NCBI GenBank assembly: GCA_914767885.1
Contig: CAJZBQ010000016.1
Span: 248,001-312,000, forward strand
Origin: Blepharisma stoltei
Lineage: Eukaryota > Ciliophora > Heterotrichea > Heterotrichida > Blepharismidae
Direction of reading: 5' to 3'
DNA length: 64,000 nt
Each line of letters begins with the position of its first letter. Position 1 is the first letter of the stretch. Below are positions 1 to 11,021 of this stretch, one piece after another. Both the position numbers and the translations under genes were made by a program. The notes beneath the pieces were generated by a model that saw nothing but the letters and a program-made list of their open reading frames with translations, ran no database searches and was not told the origin of the DNA.

Positions 1-785
1 TTGGTCATCATCGTCATGCTTACTAACGACTGTAACTTTGTCGGCGGCTAAAAAGCTGCTGTAAAACCCAACACCGAATTGGCCAATTAGATTAATGCTG
101 CCACCTTTGGCGATGGCTTCTAAGAATTGTGTGGTTCCAGATCTTGCGACTGTTCCTAGTTTTTCAACTAAATCGGTTTTGGTCATTCCAATTCCTTTGT
201 CTGAAATAGTGAGGGTTTTTTTGGCAGGATCGTAAGAAATGCGGATTTCTAAGTCGCCGTAGTCTTTTTCTGGGTTCATTAGAGCGAGAAATCTGACTTT
301 GTCCATTGCGTCGGATGCGTTAGAAATGAGCTCTCTTAAGAAGACTTCTTTATTGATATAAAGAGAGTTTATAATGATATCCATGAGACTTGCGACTTCT
401 GCTTGGAACTCGTATTTCTCAGAAGTCTCTTCGAGAGTTGTTAATTCATGATCTTTTGATACTTCTTCTTGTCCGTGGGCTGCCAAGAATAGTAGAAATG
501 CTAACTTCCCCCATTGCGAGCTTCAAAACGATTGGAAAACCCCTATTTTTTGGAAGAGGGTTTTTTGGAAAAATATTTTTTATATAGTAATAATTATCAA
601 TTAATTCTATTGAATTTTAAACAATTGTATTTTTAAAACATAAATTTCATGAATTGAATAGTTTTTCTATGAAATGATTTTTTATTATATAATTTTATAT
701 AAAAATTTTGAAAAAAACTCTCTGTGAGCCATCAAAAATATTTTTGCTCTCTCAAGGAGAAGAGGAGTAAGTATCCTAAAGACAT
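1..785 (-). CDS. Endoplasmin (Grp94), ER Hsp90, 5' part
   Basis: This is the N-terminal 173 codons of an ER-type Hsp90; the rest lies beyond the window edge. After removal of the TA-bounded insertion at 502-769 the protein begins [19 protein letters not shown], a classic signal peptide, which points to the ER lumen rather than the cytosol. The GHKL ATP-binding domain follows, with [26 protein letters not shown] and [11 protein letters not shown], the conserved ATP-lid and adenine-pocket motifs of Hsp90. The start is the ATG at 785-783. The IES falls in codon 6, so the unedited DNA could not encode the signal peptide. Known role of the family: ATP-driven folding of secretory and membrane proteins. 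Whether the C-terminus carries an ER-retention signal cannot be seen here. Confidence 0.93.
502..769. mobile_element. IES, MITE-like, in the Grp94 signal peptide (266 bp)
   Basis: TA at 502-503 and at 768-769 flank an AT-rich insert. Its ends match as inverted repeats: left AACTTCCCCCATTGCGAGC, right the complement of ACTCCTCTTCTCCTTGAGAG. Removing one TA plus the insert (266 bp) joins the signal peptide in frame. The interior has the TTTTAAACAATTG-type core seen in other copies in this window. Confidence 0.88.
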
Positions 786-812
786 ATTTATACACGTGTT
801 AAAAAAGCAATT

Positions 813-1101
813 TACTCCCTCCCCTTCGTGAGCGAATAAAAAATTTTGTTTGCTCACTAGTTAATTATTTTCTTTAAAAATTTTTATATATAAATTTTAA
901 GGTAAATTTTTTTTTTGAAATTAAAAAAAAATTCGAAAAAAATTGGAACAAATATTTATTTAATTTATAAATTTATGTTTTAAAATGCAAGCTGTTTAAA
1001 ATTCAACAGAATTAGCTAGAGATTTCATTATAAAAAGCATTATAAAAATTATAACTCCCCTCCGTGAGCAAACAAAATTATTTTGTTCATTAATGGAGGT
1101 A
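813..1101. mobile_element. IES, MITE-like family 1, upstream of Grp94 (287 bp)
   Basis: TA at 813-814 is followed by ACTCCCTCCCCTTCGTGAGC and a hairpin copy, GTTTGCTCAC. The far end, CATTAATGGAGG, meets TA at 1100-1101. The core with ATGCAAGCTGTTTAAAATTC and GATTTCATTATAA matches the copies at 15804 and 25088 in the same orientation. It lies in the promoter region of Grp94, so the frame test cannot be applied here. Confidence 0.75.
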
Positions 1102-1136
1102 ATAAATTAGGAAATTTAAAGAAAAAGCATTAATTT

Positions 1137-1470
1137 TTCTCTATTAAATAAACTATTGTGCAGTGGCCCCTTTAGGGCATAATACTGATGACCAATTCCG
1201 CATCCCAGACTTAGGAAAATACGGAACTGGTCATCAGTATGGCCCATCACTTGAGCCAAAAAAGAGCCAATGCTTAATAATTTAAATTATGCTGGCTATA
1301 AGTGGGTAAATTCACTAGCCGTCACCCCACCTTGGCTGGAAAATGTCGCCATTTTAGATTTCCTATCTAAATCACCTGTGCAAGGAATGTGTCCTACTTC
1401 TCCATAGGGATTTCACCTCTGAGTTTAATTTTTATCAACGTTAACATTTTATTTCTGCCTTCTCTATTAA
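1137..1470. mobile_element. Probable inserted element, 323 bp, with an 11-bp direct repeat
   Basis: TTCTCTATTAA occurs at 1137-1147 and again at 1460-1470, and encloses a block that is clearly GC-richer than its surroundings. The block contains an arm pair, ACTGATGACCAATTCCG and CGGAACTGGTCATCAGT, that can fold into a strong hairpin. No ORF is seen. It resembles a retroposed or structured-RNA insertion between the Grp94 and phosducin-like genes. A non-coding RNA gene is the alternative. Confidence 0.4.
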
Positions 1471-1579
1471 GGAATCTGATAAATTTAGCAAACTGGATTG
1501 TCCAAAAAAAGACATTAAATAATAAACATCCTCATCTGTAAAACTATAATTCTCAAAATCTAAAACTATTAAAATTTAA

Positions 1580-2314
1580 TTACCACTTCTTTTTAATTTG
1601 ATTCGAGCTGTATTGTCTATCTTCATCAGAGTCGCTTTCATCTTCATTATGCCTCTTTTCCTTTTTCTTAATCACAGCTCTTGCATTATTCAAAGGATTT
1701 TCCTCAATCTCCGTTGTCCACACTCCCACCTGAGCAAGTGTCCACTCTACTGAATCCGGTGTCATTCGATTTCCTCCAAGAAACTCCCCACAGCCCAACA
1801 ATTGTTGCCCTAAAGCCCCATTTTTATATACAATCAGTGCTGGTACATCGCAATCTCTGAAATTTTCCACACACCTTGTGGCTTGAATTTTAATGAATTT
1901 GTGATTTATAAACTTTGCTGCTAATATAGGGAATATCTGGTCTAAAAGACGGCTATGTACGATATGCTCTTGATAAAGATGCAAGATAACATAGACATCT
2001 GTGGGTGCATTATTTACTTCCTGAATAAAATCTTGACGAGAAATTTCAATGACTCTTCCAAATTTAGGCTTCATGGCTGCTTCTTGAAGCTCTTTTAGTC
2101 GCTTCGCACGGTATTCTTGAAATATTTTTTCGTCTTGATCCTCTTCAAGCTCTTCTAGTTCTTGGAGATTTTTGGATTCAAGAGGGTCGACTTTTTCAAG
2201 CTCTTCAACTGCTTGTTTGGTGAGATCTTCCAATGTAGGCTCGACTTCTTTAGGAGGTTTATTGCCTAATCTTCTGTGTATATCGTCCCATTCTGTGGAT
2301 ACATTCCATGCCAT
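1580..2314 (-). CDS. Phosducin-like protein (PDCL3/PhLP2 family)
   Basis: This 244-aa acidic protein has the phosducin layout: an N-terminal helical part (MAWNVSTEWDDIHRRLG..., with the EWDDI motif near residue 8), a charged linker, and a thioredoxin-like domain at about residues 85-195. FGRVIEISRQDFIQEVNNAP leads into VYVILHLYQEHIVHS, and VPALIVYKNG corresponds to the thioredoxin cis-Pro strand. The CxxC redox pair of true thioredoxins is absent, as expected for the family. Known role: co-chaperone for CCT-mediated folding of actin, tubulin and related clients in the cytosol. The C-terminal tail is lysine- and acid-rich. It is a single exon ending in TAA, with no TGA codons or insertion inside. 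Confidence 0.88.
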   Translation of the reverse strand: MAWNVSTEWDDIHRRLGNKPPKEVEPTLEDLTKQAVEELEKVDPLESKNLQELEELEEDQDEKIFQEYRAKRLKELQEAAMKPKFGRVIEISRQDFIQEVNNAPTDVYVILHLYQEHIVHSRLLDQIFPILAAKFINHKFIKIQATRCVENFRDCDVPALIVYKNGALGQQLLGCGEFLGGNRMTPDSVEWTLAQVGVWTTEIEENPLNNARAVIKKKEKRHNEDESDSDEDRQYSSNQIKKKW

Positions 2315-2386
2315 ATTATAAATTTATTGAATTTCTTCTAATAATAAATTAAGATATCATTTTTAAATTTATTAATAAACAAAAAT

Positions 2387-4246
2387 CTACTTTGATTTTC
2401 TGGACGGAACTTCTAAATAGTTTTCCTCTTCAATTAGTTGTTTTGAAATTTTACCTGCTAGCTGAGTCATAAGCTTTTTCGCCCAATCCACCTTTTTATT
2501 CATCCTGATATCCTGAAACAGTCTCCCCTGAGGCATTGGGCTAATTTGAGATGCCTGCAATATTGCCTGATATTTCGATGCTCTTACCTGCAGCTCTTTA
2601 TTTAATGACTTTCTTAATGCCCCTGTGCTAGGTCTTCCTTCATAAATTTTTTGCATGTCTTGCTTATCTTTTTCTTTAAATTGGTTATTAAAATCTTCAG
2701 CATGAAGCTGAAAAAGAACAGTATTCGGAGACATGCTAATAGCTCTTGTTTTTCTCGGGATCCCCAAAATAAGTTCTTCTTCTCCGAAAAAATCTGTGCT
2801 TTCACAGATTCTGATTGTTTTTTTATATTTTTTCATGTTTACCAAGTATAAACCTTCATTGTCAACAGGGAGCCTGTTTTTGTGCTTTAGAGTTACGTCA
2901 ACTTCTAGGGCGACAGAACCTTCTTTTACAATAAAAAAATGCAGAGGCTTGGAGTTTATTTCATAAATTATTTTACCTTCATTATATTGCTGCTGGAACA
3001 TATCTCATGCAACTCGGGCTAATTTGGATTTGCCCCATTCTTTAAAAAATGGCACCTGCTTCAGAAAATCGGCTGTTTCGTATTTTTCTTTTGGTTTTTG
3101 TTTTAAGATGATTTCATTATAATCAGCTTTTTTCAATTCAAGAGCTACAACATCCCCCTGAGCTTTAACTGTTGCCTTACGTATTCCGTCAGTTTCTAAG
3201 GCAACTTCCCCCACATGATTTCTTGGAGCTACTACAGCAATACACCCATCAACTGAATTTTTATAGATTTCGACCATCCCTTTGTATATTATATATAGAT
3301 TGTCTCCATGATCTCCTTCTTTCATTAATACTGATCCTGAAGGGAAATAATAAGTCTTAACTCCCCCCCCCCTCCGTGAGCGAACAAAACCATTAGAAAA
3401 ATCGCCATTTTTTGACCAAAAACCCACCCTCCGTGAGTGAACAAAAATTTTTTTAATAGAAAAAATTTTAATGGAAAAAAATTTTGATATATAAGTGATA
3501 ATTAGTATAATGAAATCTAGAGCTAATTCTGTTTAATTTTAAACAAATTGCGTTTTAAAACATAAATTTTGCAAATTAAATTAATATTTGCTTCCCAATT
3601 TTTGCAAATTAGGATTTTTTTAAATTTCGAAAAAAATATTTTTTTATAAATTTATATATAAATTTTTTTTAAAAAAAAAAAAATTAAACCCCCCTCCGTG
3701 AGCGAACAAAATTTTTTTGTTCGCTCACGGAGGGGGGGGGGGAGTAAGTTTTTTGCAAACTTCTGTTCCTGTAATTTCGCTTAAAGGTTTAAAAAACGGG
3801 CATAGCCGGCATCATTCTCTAAGTGCTCTCTTTTCAAGGTCTTCTCTCAAGTTTTCTGGCTTCTCACAAGTAAGCCCAAGATCAATAAGTGCCAAATTAC
3901 TCATTCTTGTTATTTGTTTTTGAAAATCTTTTCTCTCTGTAAGTCATTCAGGAAAAATATCTTTTGACTCAGCATGGCTATAAGTTTTAAAAATATTGCT
4001 TGAGGTCGAATATCGGCCACATAAAGATTCAGTCGATTTTGTGCCTAAACTTTTCATCGCAAAATTGAGATGAGATGTAAAGGCACGTTTCTGATTAGAA
4101 TATCCCTGAAGACTTGGCCTAGTTTTTTGGCTAGCTGATAAAATCATTGGAAATTTGGGGGATAAACAAATATGATCACTATGATGATATCTGTGAGAAT
4201 GAAATGTGGATCGAAAAAGCTGTGCTTCTTTTGTGTCGAAGTTCAT
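2387..4246 (-). CDS. Protein with two cyclic nucleotide-binding domains
   Basis: The gene encodes 490 aa after a 387-bp IES (3358-3746) is removed; without removal the first domain is cut at its start. The start is the ATG at 4246. Three in-frame TGA codons read as Trp, including LARVA-W-DMFQQQYNEG and LRE-W-CRLCPFF. The first cNBD (about residues 150-270) has KKLKTYYFPSGSVLMKEGD, GDNLYIIYKG and HVGEVALETDGIRKAT, where the Glu and Arg of the phosphate-binding cassette are present. The second (about 290-410) has FFIVKEGSVAL and FFGEEELILGIPRKTRA. The order resembles PKA regulatory subunits, but no dimerisation/docking helix or pseudosubstrate site is obvious. A stand-alone ciliary cNBD protein is equally possible. 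The N-terminal 100 residues are Ser/His-rich and unrecognised. Confidence 0.85.
3358..3746. mobile_element. IES, MITE-like family 1, in the cNBD gene (387 bp)
   Basis: It is TA-bounded at 3358-3359 and 3745-3746. The left end carries CTCCGTGAGCGAACAAAA twice in direct orientation, separated by a spacer beginning CCATTAGAAAAATCGCC. The right end is a near-perfect hairpin of the same motif. The core GATATATAAGTGATAATTAG marks the family. Excision restores VCKKLKTYYF in the cNBD. Confidence 0.93.
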
Positions 4247-4430
4247 TTTTATTAAGTCTTTATAATATTTAGATACTGGTTGTGCTAAGTTGGTATTAAA
4301 ATATAGGAAAAGCTAGCTTTTGCAGTAGAAATAATCTTATAATATTAGGTGATATTAAAAATTCCAGGGATATGCAAAAATGACAGTTTTTACAGAATAA
4401 GATATGGAAGAATATTTTTATTAATAAAAA

Positions 4431-7400
4431 TTATAGACTTTTCCTTGCAGATACCGACAAGCGTTGGGAGTAATCATTTCGATGGTTTTGGAAGCGCAGC
4501 TTGCACCTTTCTCCTAATGTCATCAGCTTGAGTTCTAGATCTTGGACACATCTCTGAACTGTTGTTTTTTCTTTTATCATTGCATCAAAAGCTTTCTTTC
4601 GTTTCGCTGTTTTCATATCCAGTATTTTTGCCCTTTGTTTTTTATAGTCTTGATCAATAGGAGCTATGAATTTTGCTATCTGTGCTGACATCTGCTTTAG
4701 TCTCTTTTCAGAAGAGTTAAGCCACGCCAAAAACTCTTCCTGAGTAGCATTTTCACTTAGTGTATCATCCTCCTCTTCTTGTTCAAGCTTACTTGATAAA
4801 TTTGATCTAAAACAATGGGCAATTGCATTGATATTTTCATCAAGCCTTGACCCTAATATGAACTCCAAGAAGTTTTTATTGTCCATTGATTTCCTCAAAA
4901 ACTTTTTATTTTCATCATGGACACATATGTCTTTTTTGAAAATATTTAAAATTTCTATCTGGATATCTGGGCTTGACTGGAACTCAATTAGAAGCTTAAT
5001 AAAATAAAAAATTGTGCTGGATTCTCTGAATTTCGGCTGAGAAGCTAGACCTTCAAAAGAAAAGTGCCTCAGGATTTCAATGTACTCTTCTTTAGGGAGG
5101 TCTTCTTTGAAGAACTGGATCATCAAATCGTCTCTAAACTCAAAATAAGCAGTATTTTTCATTTGGGCTCGGAATGCTGATGTATTTTCAGAAGCTAATA
5201 AGTTTATTAAATGCATAACTCTGGAGCTGAGGTCCACCCTGGTCATAAGGACGTCATTATTTTGCAAGAAAGCCATAAGATTTTTTAAGAAATTTGTCTG
5301 GTTGTTCACAAGTCCGGGTGTGTCCATATTTGGGCTGCTTTCAATACAAGAAATGATGCTTTCAACCAGCCTTGCTCGATACTCATCAGCATCAATTGTT
5401 TTATTCAGCCAATGTATGAATTTAATTGCTTTAGGTGCCCTGTTCATGTCGAAATAGCAGAGCCTTGTAACGACTTTGTAAATTTGGAATAAGTGCTTAT
5501 CGTCCCTTGGCCTTTGGTAAAATCCAATTGGCTGCTGCTCATCAGATTTAACTAGCTTAGCACACCACGTTAAAAATGGAACCTCAAGCAGCTTTTCACA
5601 GTTTTCTGGGTCAAGAATGATTTCTATTGATCTGAATACGTCAGAAATAAGCTCTTCATTGGTTTCTTGCTTTAACAAATCTATTAAGACTTCTAATGCT
5701 TCAGGAAACACAATTCTTTTGACTGGCTCTGGGCCTTGGTTTGGAATTGCTTTGGCTGCAATAGAGGATAGATTGATAATTGTTTTTAGAATCCCTGACT
5801 CTGGAGGATATAACAAGCCTACTTGGTTAAAACCATTTTGGGCAAGTATAAGGAGCATTTGGTAAGTGTATTTATTATTTTTTTGTTTCTGCAGAACACT
5901 GTTTATCATATCAAAGCCACGGACTTTGAAAAACCAGCTCCTAAAGAGCTTCACTGACATATGGAGCAGCAGCCCAATAAACTTGATAGCTGCACATCTA
6001 ATAGCTTCAGAAGGGCTCGAAAGAATACCAAACAGCAAAACCCCCCCATCTGCATTTAAAAACTTCTCTAAAAGTGCTTGATTCCCAATAAAAATATGAA
6101 GACTTATTATGCTCAGCATAGACACAGCTGAGTTTTCCATACATGCAAGATGAGTTTTAAGCTCTTGGAAAGTAAAAAGATCAAGCAAGTTATCAAGATG
6201 CTCCTGTCCCATCGAAATAACTAAATGTTCAAACAAAGAAAGTGAATGATACTCTAAACAATGGTATTCTTTTTCTGTCTGTTTTTTTATTAAATCAATA
6301 AGGACTTGGAAACCATTCACTTCAGAGCTTAAAAATATTTTTGCATTTTCTTCATGGCACATTAAGTTGCTGATTTCTTCAATGACGCCTGATATGAGAT
6401 TTGGAGGCAAAACACATATTAAGTTAAGCAAAGCACACAACCCGCCAATTCTGTTTTGAGGGATAACTGGGATTGTTTCGATTTTCATAACAATCATTTT
6501 TCTCAAAGATATATGAGCTTGAGGAACATTTGAGATCGCAGATATGAGGCATTCTATTGAGTCAGCACTGGCGTATTCTTTGTAATTTGCGACTAAAGTC
6601 ATGACTGAGTTCCAGCCTCCTATATCTAAGAAATTTTGGTAATTATTTGGCGATTTTGTAATGAGCTCACAAATATATTCAATTGCTCTTGGCTGGAGCT
6701 CAGTTTTCATTATTGCGATAAACTCTGGGAGGGCTTGGATTTCATAGAGTGACTGCTTAATTGTGGTGGCTTGGTAAAAGTTTGAATTTTCAATTTGGTT
6801 GAGAACACCTTTATGAGTAAGCCAAATATTGCCAACTTTTATTGTGCCTTCAGGTGTTTCTTCTGGCAATTCATGGGCGATTTCTATCAAATTTGAGAGT
6901 TCTTGCTTTTTTTCTTCTTCAGGAAGCTTAAACACTGATTTTGTCTCAGAGAAATTGGTTTCTCCCAATAATCCTTCAGAATACATTGATGAAATTACAG
7001 CTGGATCTAAACAGCCTTCTAGGCAATTTATTTTAGACACCATAGATATCATTTCTTTGTCCCCAAAAATCCCTGTTATTGCATATTTTTCTTTTAATCC
7101 TGCAAAATAACTGCACTTAAACAGTGCGTATTGTTTACCATTTATATAAATTGTGACCCCTTGTTTACCATGGACTAATACAAAATGCTGCCACCTATCA
7201 GTAAACTCAAAATCAAATTGACAAGAGCTGTCAGCTGACTGTAAAAATGTTTGAATTGGGGCATTTACGATAATTTGTGACTGGATTAGGCTTGAATTTT
7301 TTATTAAGTCAAATGGTAAAAGTTTTTTATCAGAGTTGTGGCAATTTTTATATGAAAGCTGAAACAGCACAAGCCCTTTGTTATGGTCGACCCATGAAAA

Positions 7401-10337
7401 TATAGGAATTTGGTCAGAGCTTGATCTTTTAATTTTGATCCAGAAAGACAGTGAGTACCCGTTTTTCGGAAATGATACAAGTTCTGGGGAGTCTAGTCTG
7501 GTGTTGTCAAGATAATAAAAAGAACTAGCTAATTCAAGCTGTAAACACTTAGACAATATCCCTTGGACTTGTTTCTGATAAGGATGGTTTTCATTTTTAA
7601 TAATCTGTAACAGAAGCCCGGCCTCTTCTTTGCTTACTGAGTATGTCAAAGTTGACTCTAAAAGTTTCAAGCAATGCTCAGCTGCAGGCTGAGAAAATAG
7701 TTCTAGGGTTTTCAATAAAATTTTGGGGACCTGCAGCAAATATAAAATTTTCTTATTCAAGTAAAATCTTGATAAAGCATGCAAGCATTTAATCCCTTCA
7801 ACTTGTATATCATGTGCTGACTTAAGCAGATAAATCAATAAACCTACTATTTGAGGAGTATTAAGTAGCTTTAAGTTACTATGGCTCATTTCAAACGCAT
7901 TGCAGCAAGAAATCGTCGGAGTAAAAGGCTGAGCTATAGAGCTTGATGGAGCAGTACTGCCATGTCTACTATTAGTATGAGGGTCGAATAAATATTTAGG
8001 ATGAACAGCAGAAAGAATCAGATCTGATTGATAGGTAGGTAATGTACTTAAAAGCTGAGAAATATACCCGGAGTGCTCCAAGTACCCTGACTCTATGCTA
8101 AGATCTAACAATAAATGCAAAGATAGGCTTGTAAGTGGCAACGTATTTGCTAGCTCTTTATGGGAAATTAAATTATTGATCCTTAGTTTAAGCTCTCCAG
8201 AGTTCTTTGTAGACGCAAATAACAAGTTTTGATAAGGTTCTTCTGTGATGTGCTCTATGATCAATTCAAATCCTCCACTGCTTAAAAACTCTTCTCTTGC
8301 TGCAAATCCTCTAAATTTGTCAATATTTGCATAATCATCCAGTATAAGAATTTTAGTTGCAAATTCGACTTCTCCAGCTTTCACTAAACTGACTAAGACG
8401 TCAGAAATATTTTCAATACCCACTTTAGTTAGAAGAGACCTTTCAAATATCCATTCTCCAGTAGGCCCAAAGCCCCTCAGTTTAGAAAACTCGCGGACTT
8501 GGTCTGCTGTGAATAAGGTTAGCTTGGAATCTATAGCCATTGGAGAAGATAATATAAGCTCAGTATATAAGAGCTCAAACTGGATTAAGTGGCATAGGAT
8601 AGGCAACGCGCACTCTTCTGAAACATTTAAAACTTCTAATGACGCTATAGCTGCAATTCTCATCCCATCAAATGAGGAGAGGAATGCGTTTTTCGCTAGC
8701 AAAGTCCTATTTGAGCATCTAGCATTTAGATCACTTATCATACTTGATAAAGTCTCACTTAGGATTGCTAAGTATTCTTTTTCTATCTCTCTCGCGTTAT
8801 TTTTTATGCAGCTCCCATATATCTTAATCATCGCAACATTTTTTTCCCAAGCATTTCCCATTATGAAGCTTAAATTCCTGGTTAAATCGTCAAATGATTT
8901 TAACAAATCCAGCCTTTCCTCAGCCAAAATGTCTTGAAGTTCTCCATCTTTATAAAACCCTATAGGATTCTCAGTTCTCAGCACAATTCTTTGTAAAGCA
9001 ATTTCTAGATTTTCTAGGTTTTCTTTTTCATAGAAGCATAGCACGTTTTTCCAGTTGACTTCAATGATATGCCTTAAGGTCGAAATTGCTCCTTTTACTA
9101 TCCATATATTAGGTGAAGTGGCAGATAATTTTCCTAATAATTCAAATGCTTTGAGGTTTCCAATATGGTCTGACTTTCTTCCATCCATAACTATGGTTTT
9201 CAGGATTTTGAAGCATCCACCAAGGAATTCAATACTGCTGGTGGTTTCTGTTTTAATTTTGTTAAAACAGTCACAAATTAAGTCATAGCCTTCAACTTTT
9301 CTGAATTCTTTTTGATTTTTCACGTTATGCTCTAAAAGAATACTCAATGTTTCCATTAAATCTAGTTGAACCTCTACAGCAGCTTGATGCAAAGCTGTAA
9401 CAATAGTGGTAACTGCTCCTTGGACTTGTGAAAACTCATCAATAATTTCGTTTTTGGATTCTTCTTTAACAGGAGAATTTCCTGCTGAGAGACATCTTTC
9501 AGCCTCTTCTATTGCTTGAAATCGTTCTATATAGTTATTTGTAGCAGCCCTTATCATGGACTCAGAGGGTGGGAAAATCGTCGGCTCATCCTCTTCTTCC
9601 ATAGACTGATTAACTGATCTCTGAGAGTCATCATTCGGGAACAAGCTCCATGCAAGTTTGGTGACTCCTCCTATCACTTTTTTAATTTTGACTCTAATCC
9701 CTTCATTGTTTTCCACAATTTCAATAGGTTTGGCGTCCAAAAACTGTTTTATTGTCTTTATGACCTCCCTTGTCAGCTTTTCATTTTTATCCAGCAGCAA
9801 TTGCATGATTTTTTGTAAGCCTCCATTTTTGCATACTTCTTTTTTCCCTTCAATGCTAAAGCTGTTCACTAATCGCAATGCTAAGACTCGGGCTTGTTCA
9901 TCGTCAACTCTTTCGAAAAGCGTGATAATATTGTTGATCATCTCAGGGGAACGCTCTACATACTTACGATAGTGCTCGCTACGTACTAATAGTTCAAGAG
10001 CTTCAAGAAGTTTGTTGAGAAATATGCCTAAATTCTGTTCATTTGGCTGTAGACCTTCTTCTTCGAGGTAATGCTTTAAATGCTGAAATAAAAGGTCGAG
10101 CAACTCGGTACAGTCTCCGAATATTTGCTCAATTTGTGCTCTACGGTCAGAAGAATTGTAAAACTCCTTTACCGCATTTTGGAAGGAATCTAAAAAGTTG
10201 CTGAGAGGCGCTAAATCTTTAATTTTGGTACTAATTGGAGCTTACTCTATGCTTGCTAATGCTTTGTATTCGTTCCATAGTTCTTGAAGTCTTCGATAAG
10301 TTCGAAAATTTTGCCACTTTCGCCTAATCGATTGCAT
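4431..10337 (-). CDS. Giant armadillo-like scaffold with a ConA/LamG-like domain (BEACH-family-like, no BEACH)
   Basis: The protein is 1963 aa. The start is the ATG at 10337 (MQSIRRKWQNFRTYRRLQEL). A 15-nt intron at 10231-10245 removes an in-frame TAA and joins exon 1 to the 1890-codon ORF. Most of the sequence is helical repeat (armadillo/HEAT-like), such as LKLLNTPQIVGLLIYLLKSA. At about residues 930-1110 there is a lectin-like sandwich with NGYSLSFWIKIKRSS, RWQHFVLVHGKQGVTIYING and CLEGCLDPAVISSMYSEGLL. This mix is the pattern of the N-terminal halves of BEACH proteins (WDFY3, neurobeachin, LRBA), which act in membrane traffic and autophagy. The C-terminus is a basic coiled coil ending in a real TAA, so the PH-BEACH-WD40 part is missing. 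It may be a separate family or a split gene. Confidence 0.75.
10231..10245 (-). other. 15-nt intron
   Basis: On the minus strand GTAAGCTCCAATTAG sits between GCAAGCATAGA and TACCAAAATT. It contains an in-frame TAA, and its removal joins exon 1 to the long ORF as ASIDTKIKDLAPL. Confidence 0.9.
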
Positions 10338-11021
10338 TTTATTATAAAGCCAAAGTGATAATTTAAAGTTATTATGGCTTAGGAATTATTACTGATATAC
10401 TTTAAAAATGCAAATTACTGAAATTTAAGTTTGACTTGGAGTTACAATTCACGATGGGCATTATAAATGAGATTAATTAGTAGATAAATCATATTTTAAT
10501 TTATAAATTTTCAAAAAAAAAATAAAATCATAAATTAAGGAATTCGGGTAAAAAAAGTCACATGTCTATTTTTCTTTAGGTATTGAATTTAGTTTATTAA
10601 ATAATTAATTTATTTAGTACACGCTATCGCTTTCGAAACTTTCATTCCCAGATTTATCCGATCAGGATAATTAAATTAATTGAGCCATAATTTTACAGTT
10701 CAAAAAATAAATAAATATATGCCTGCATGCATGCAAATGTTTTGGGAAAAGTCTAATTTCATCACTTAACTTTAAATCATATTTTAAATAAGCTCCAAAA
10801 TTGTTGCTATATAGCCCATTTCTGCTTATTGATTCCCATTGTATGATCAATAAGAGTGCATGAGCTATATATCATTTATTGTTGTCCTTCCCCTGGAGGG
10901 TTAAGACTTTTGCTAAACTTTTAAGATTTATAAAACATAAAATACAAGCCAAGCAATAGACAAATTTTTATTAATACGAAACATTAAAGTCGTTTTTACT
11001 CGTGACTAGATCTTGAATAAA
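10338..11021. other. Intergenic region, 684 bp
   Basis: It is AT-rich with no coding signal that I can support. It holds an imperfect 69-nt inverted repeat at 10805-10873 (listed separately). A short GC patch around 10890 (CCTTCCCCTGGAGGGTTAAG) resembles a remnant of an IES terminus. Confidence 0.5.
10805..10873. repeat. Imperfect inverted repeat / possible short IES
   Basis: GCTATATAGCCC at the left pairs with GAGCTATATATC at the right, and an inner pair CTTATTGAT / ATCAATAAG forms a second stem. TA dinucleotides lie at both outer edges, so it could be a small IES. A folded RNA is the alternative. It is outside any gene, so the frame cannot test it. Confidence 0.35.

Noticed and set aside
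1148-1459. snRNA or SRP RNA gene in the GC-rich block upstream of Grp94
   Set aside because: No U1-U6, SRP or RNase P signature was found. The flanking direct repeat favours an inserted element.
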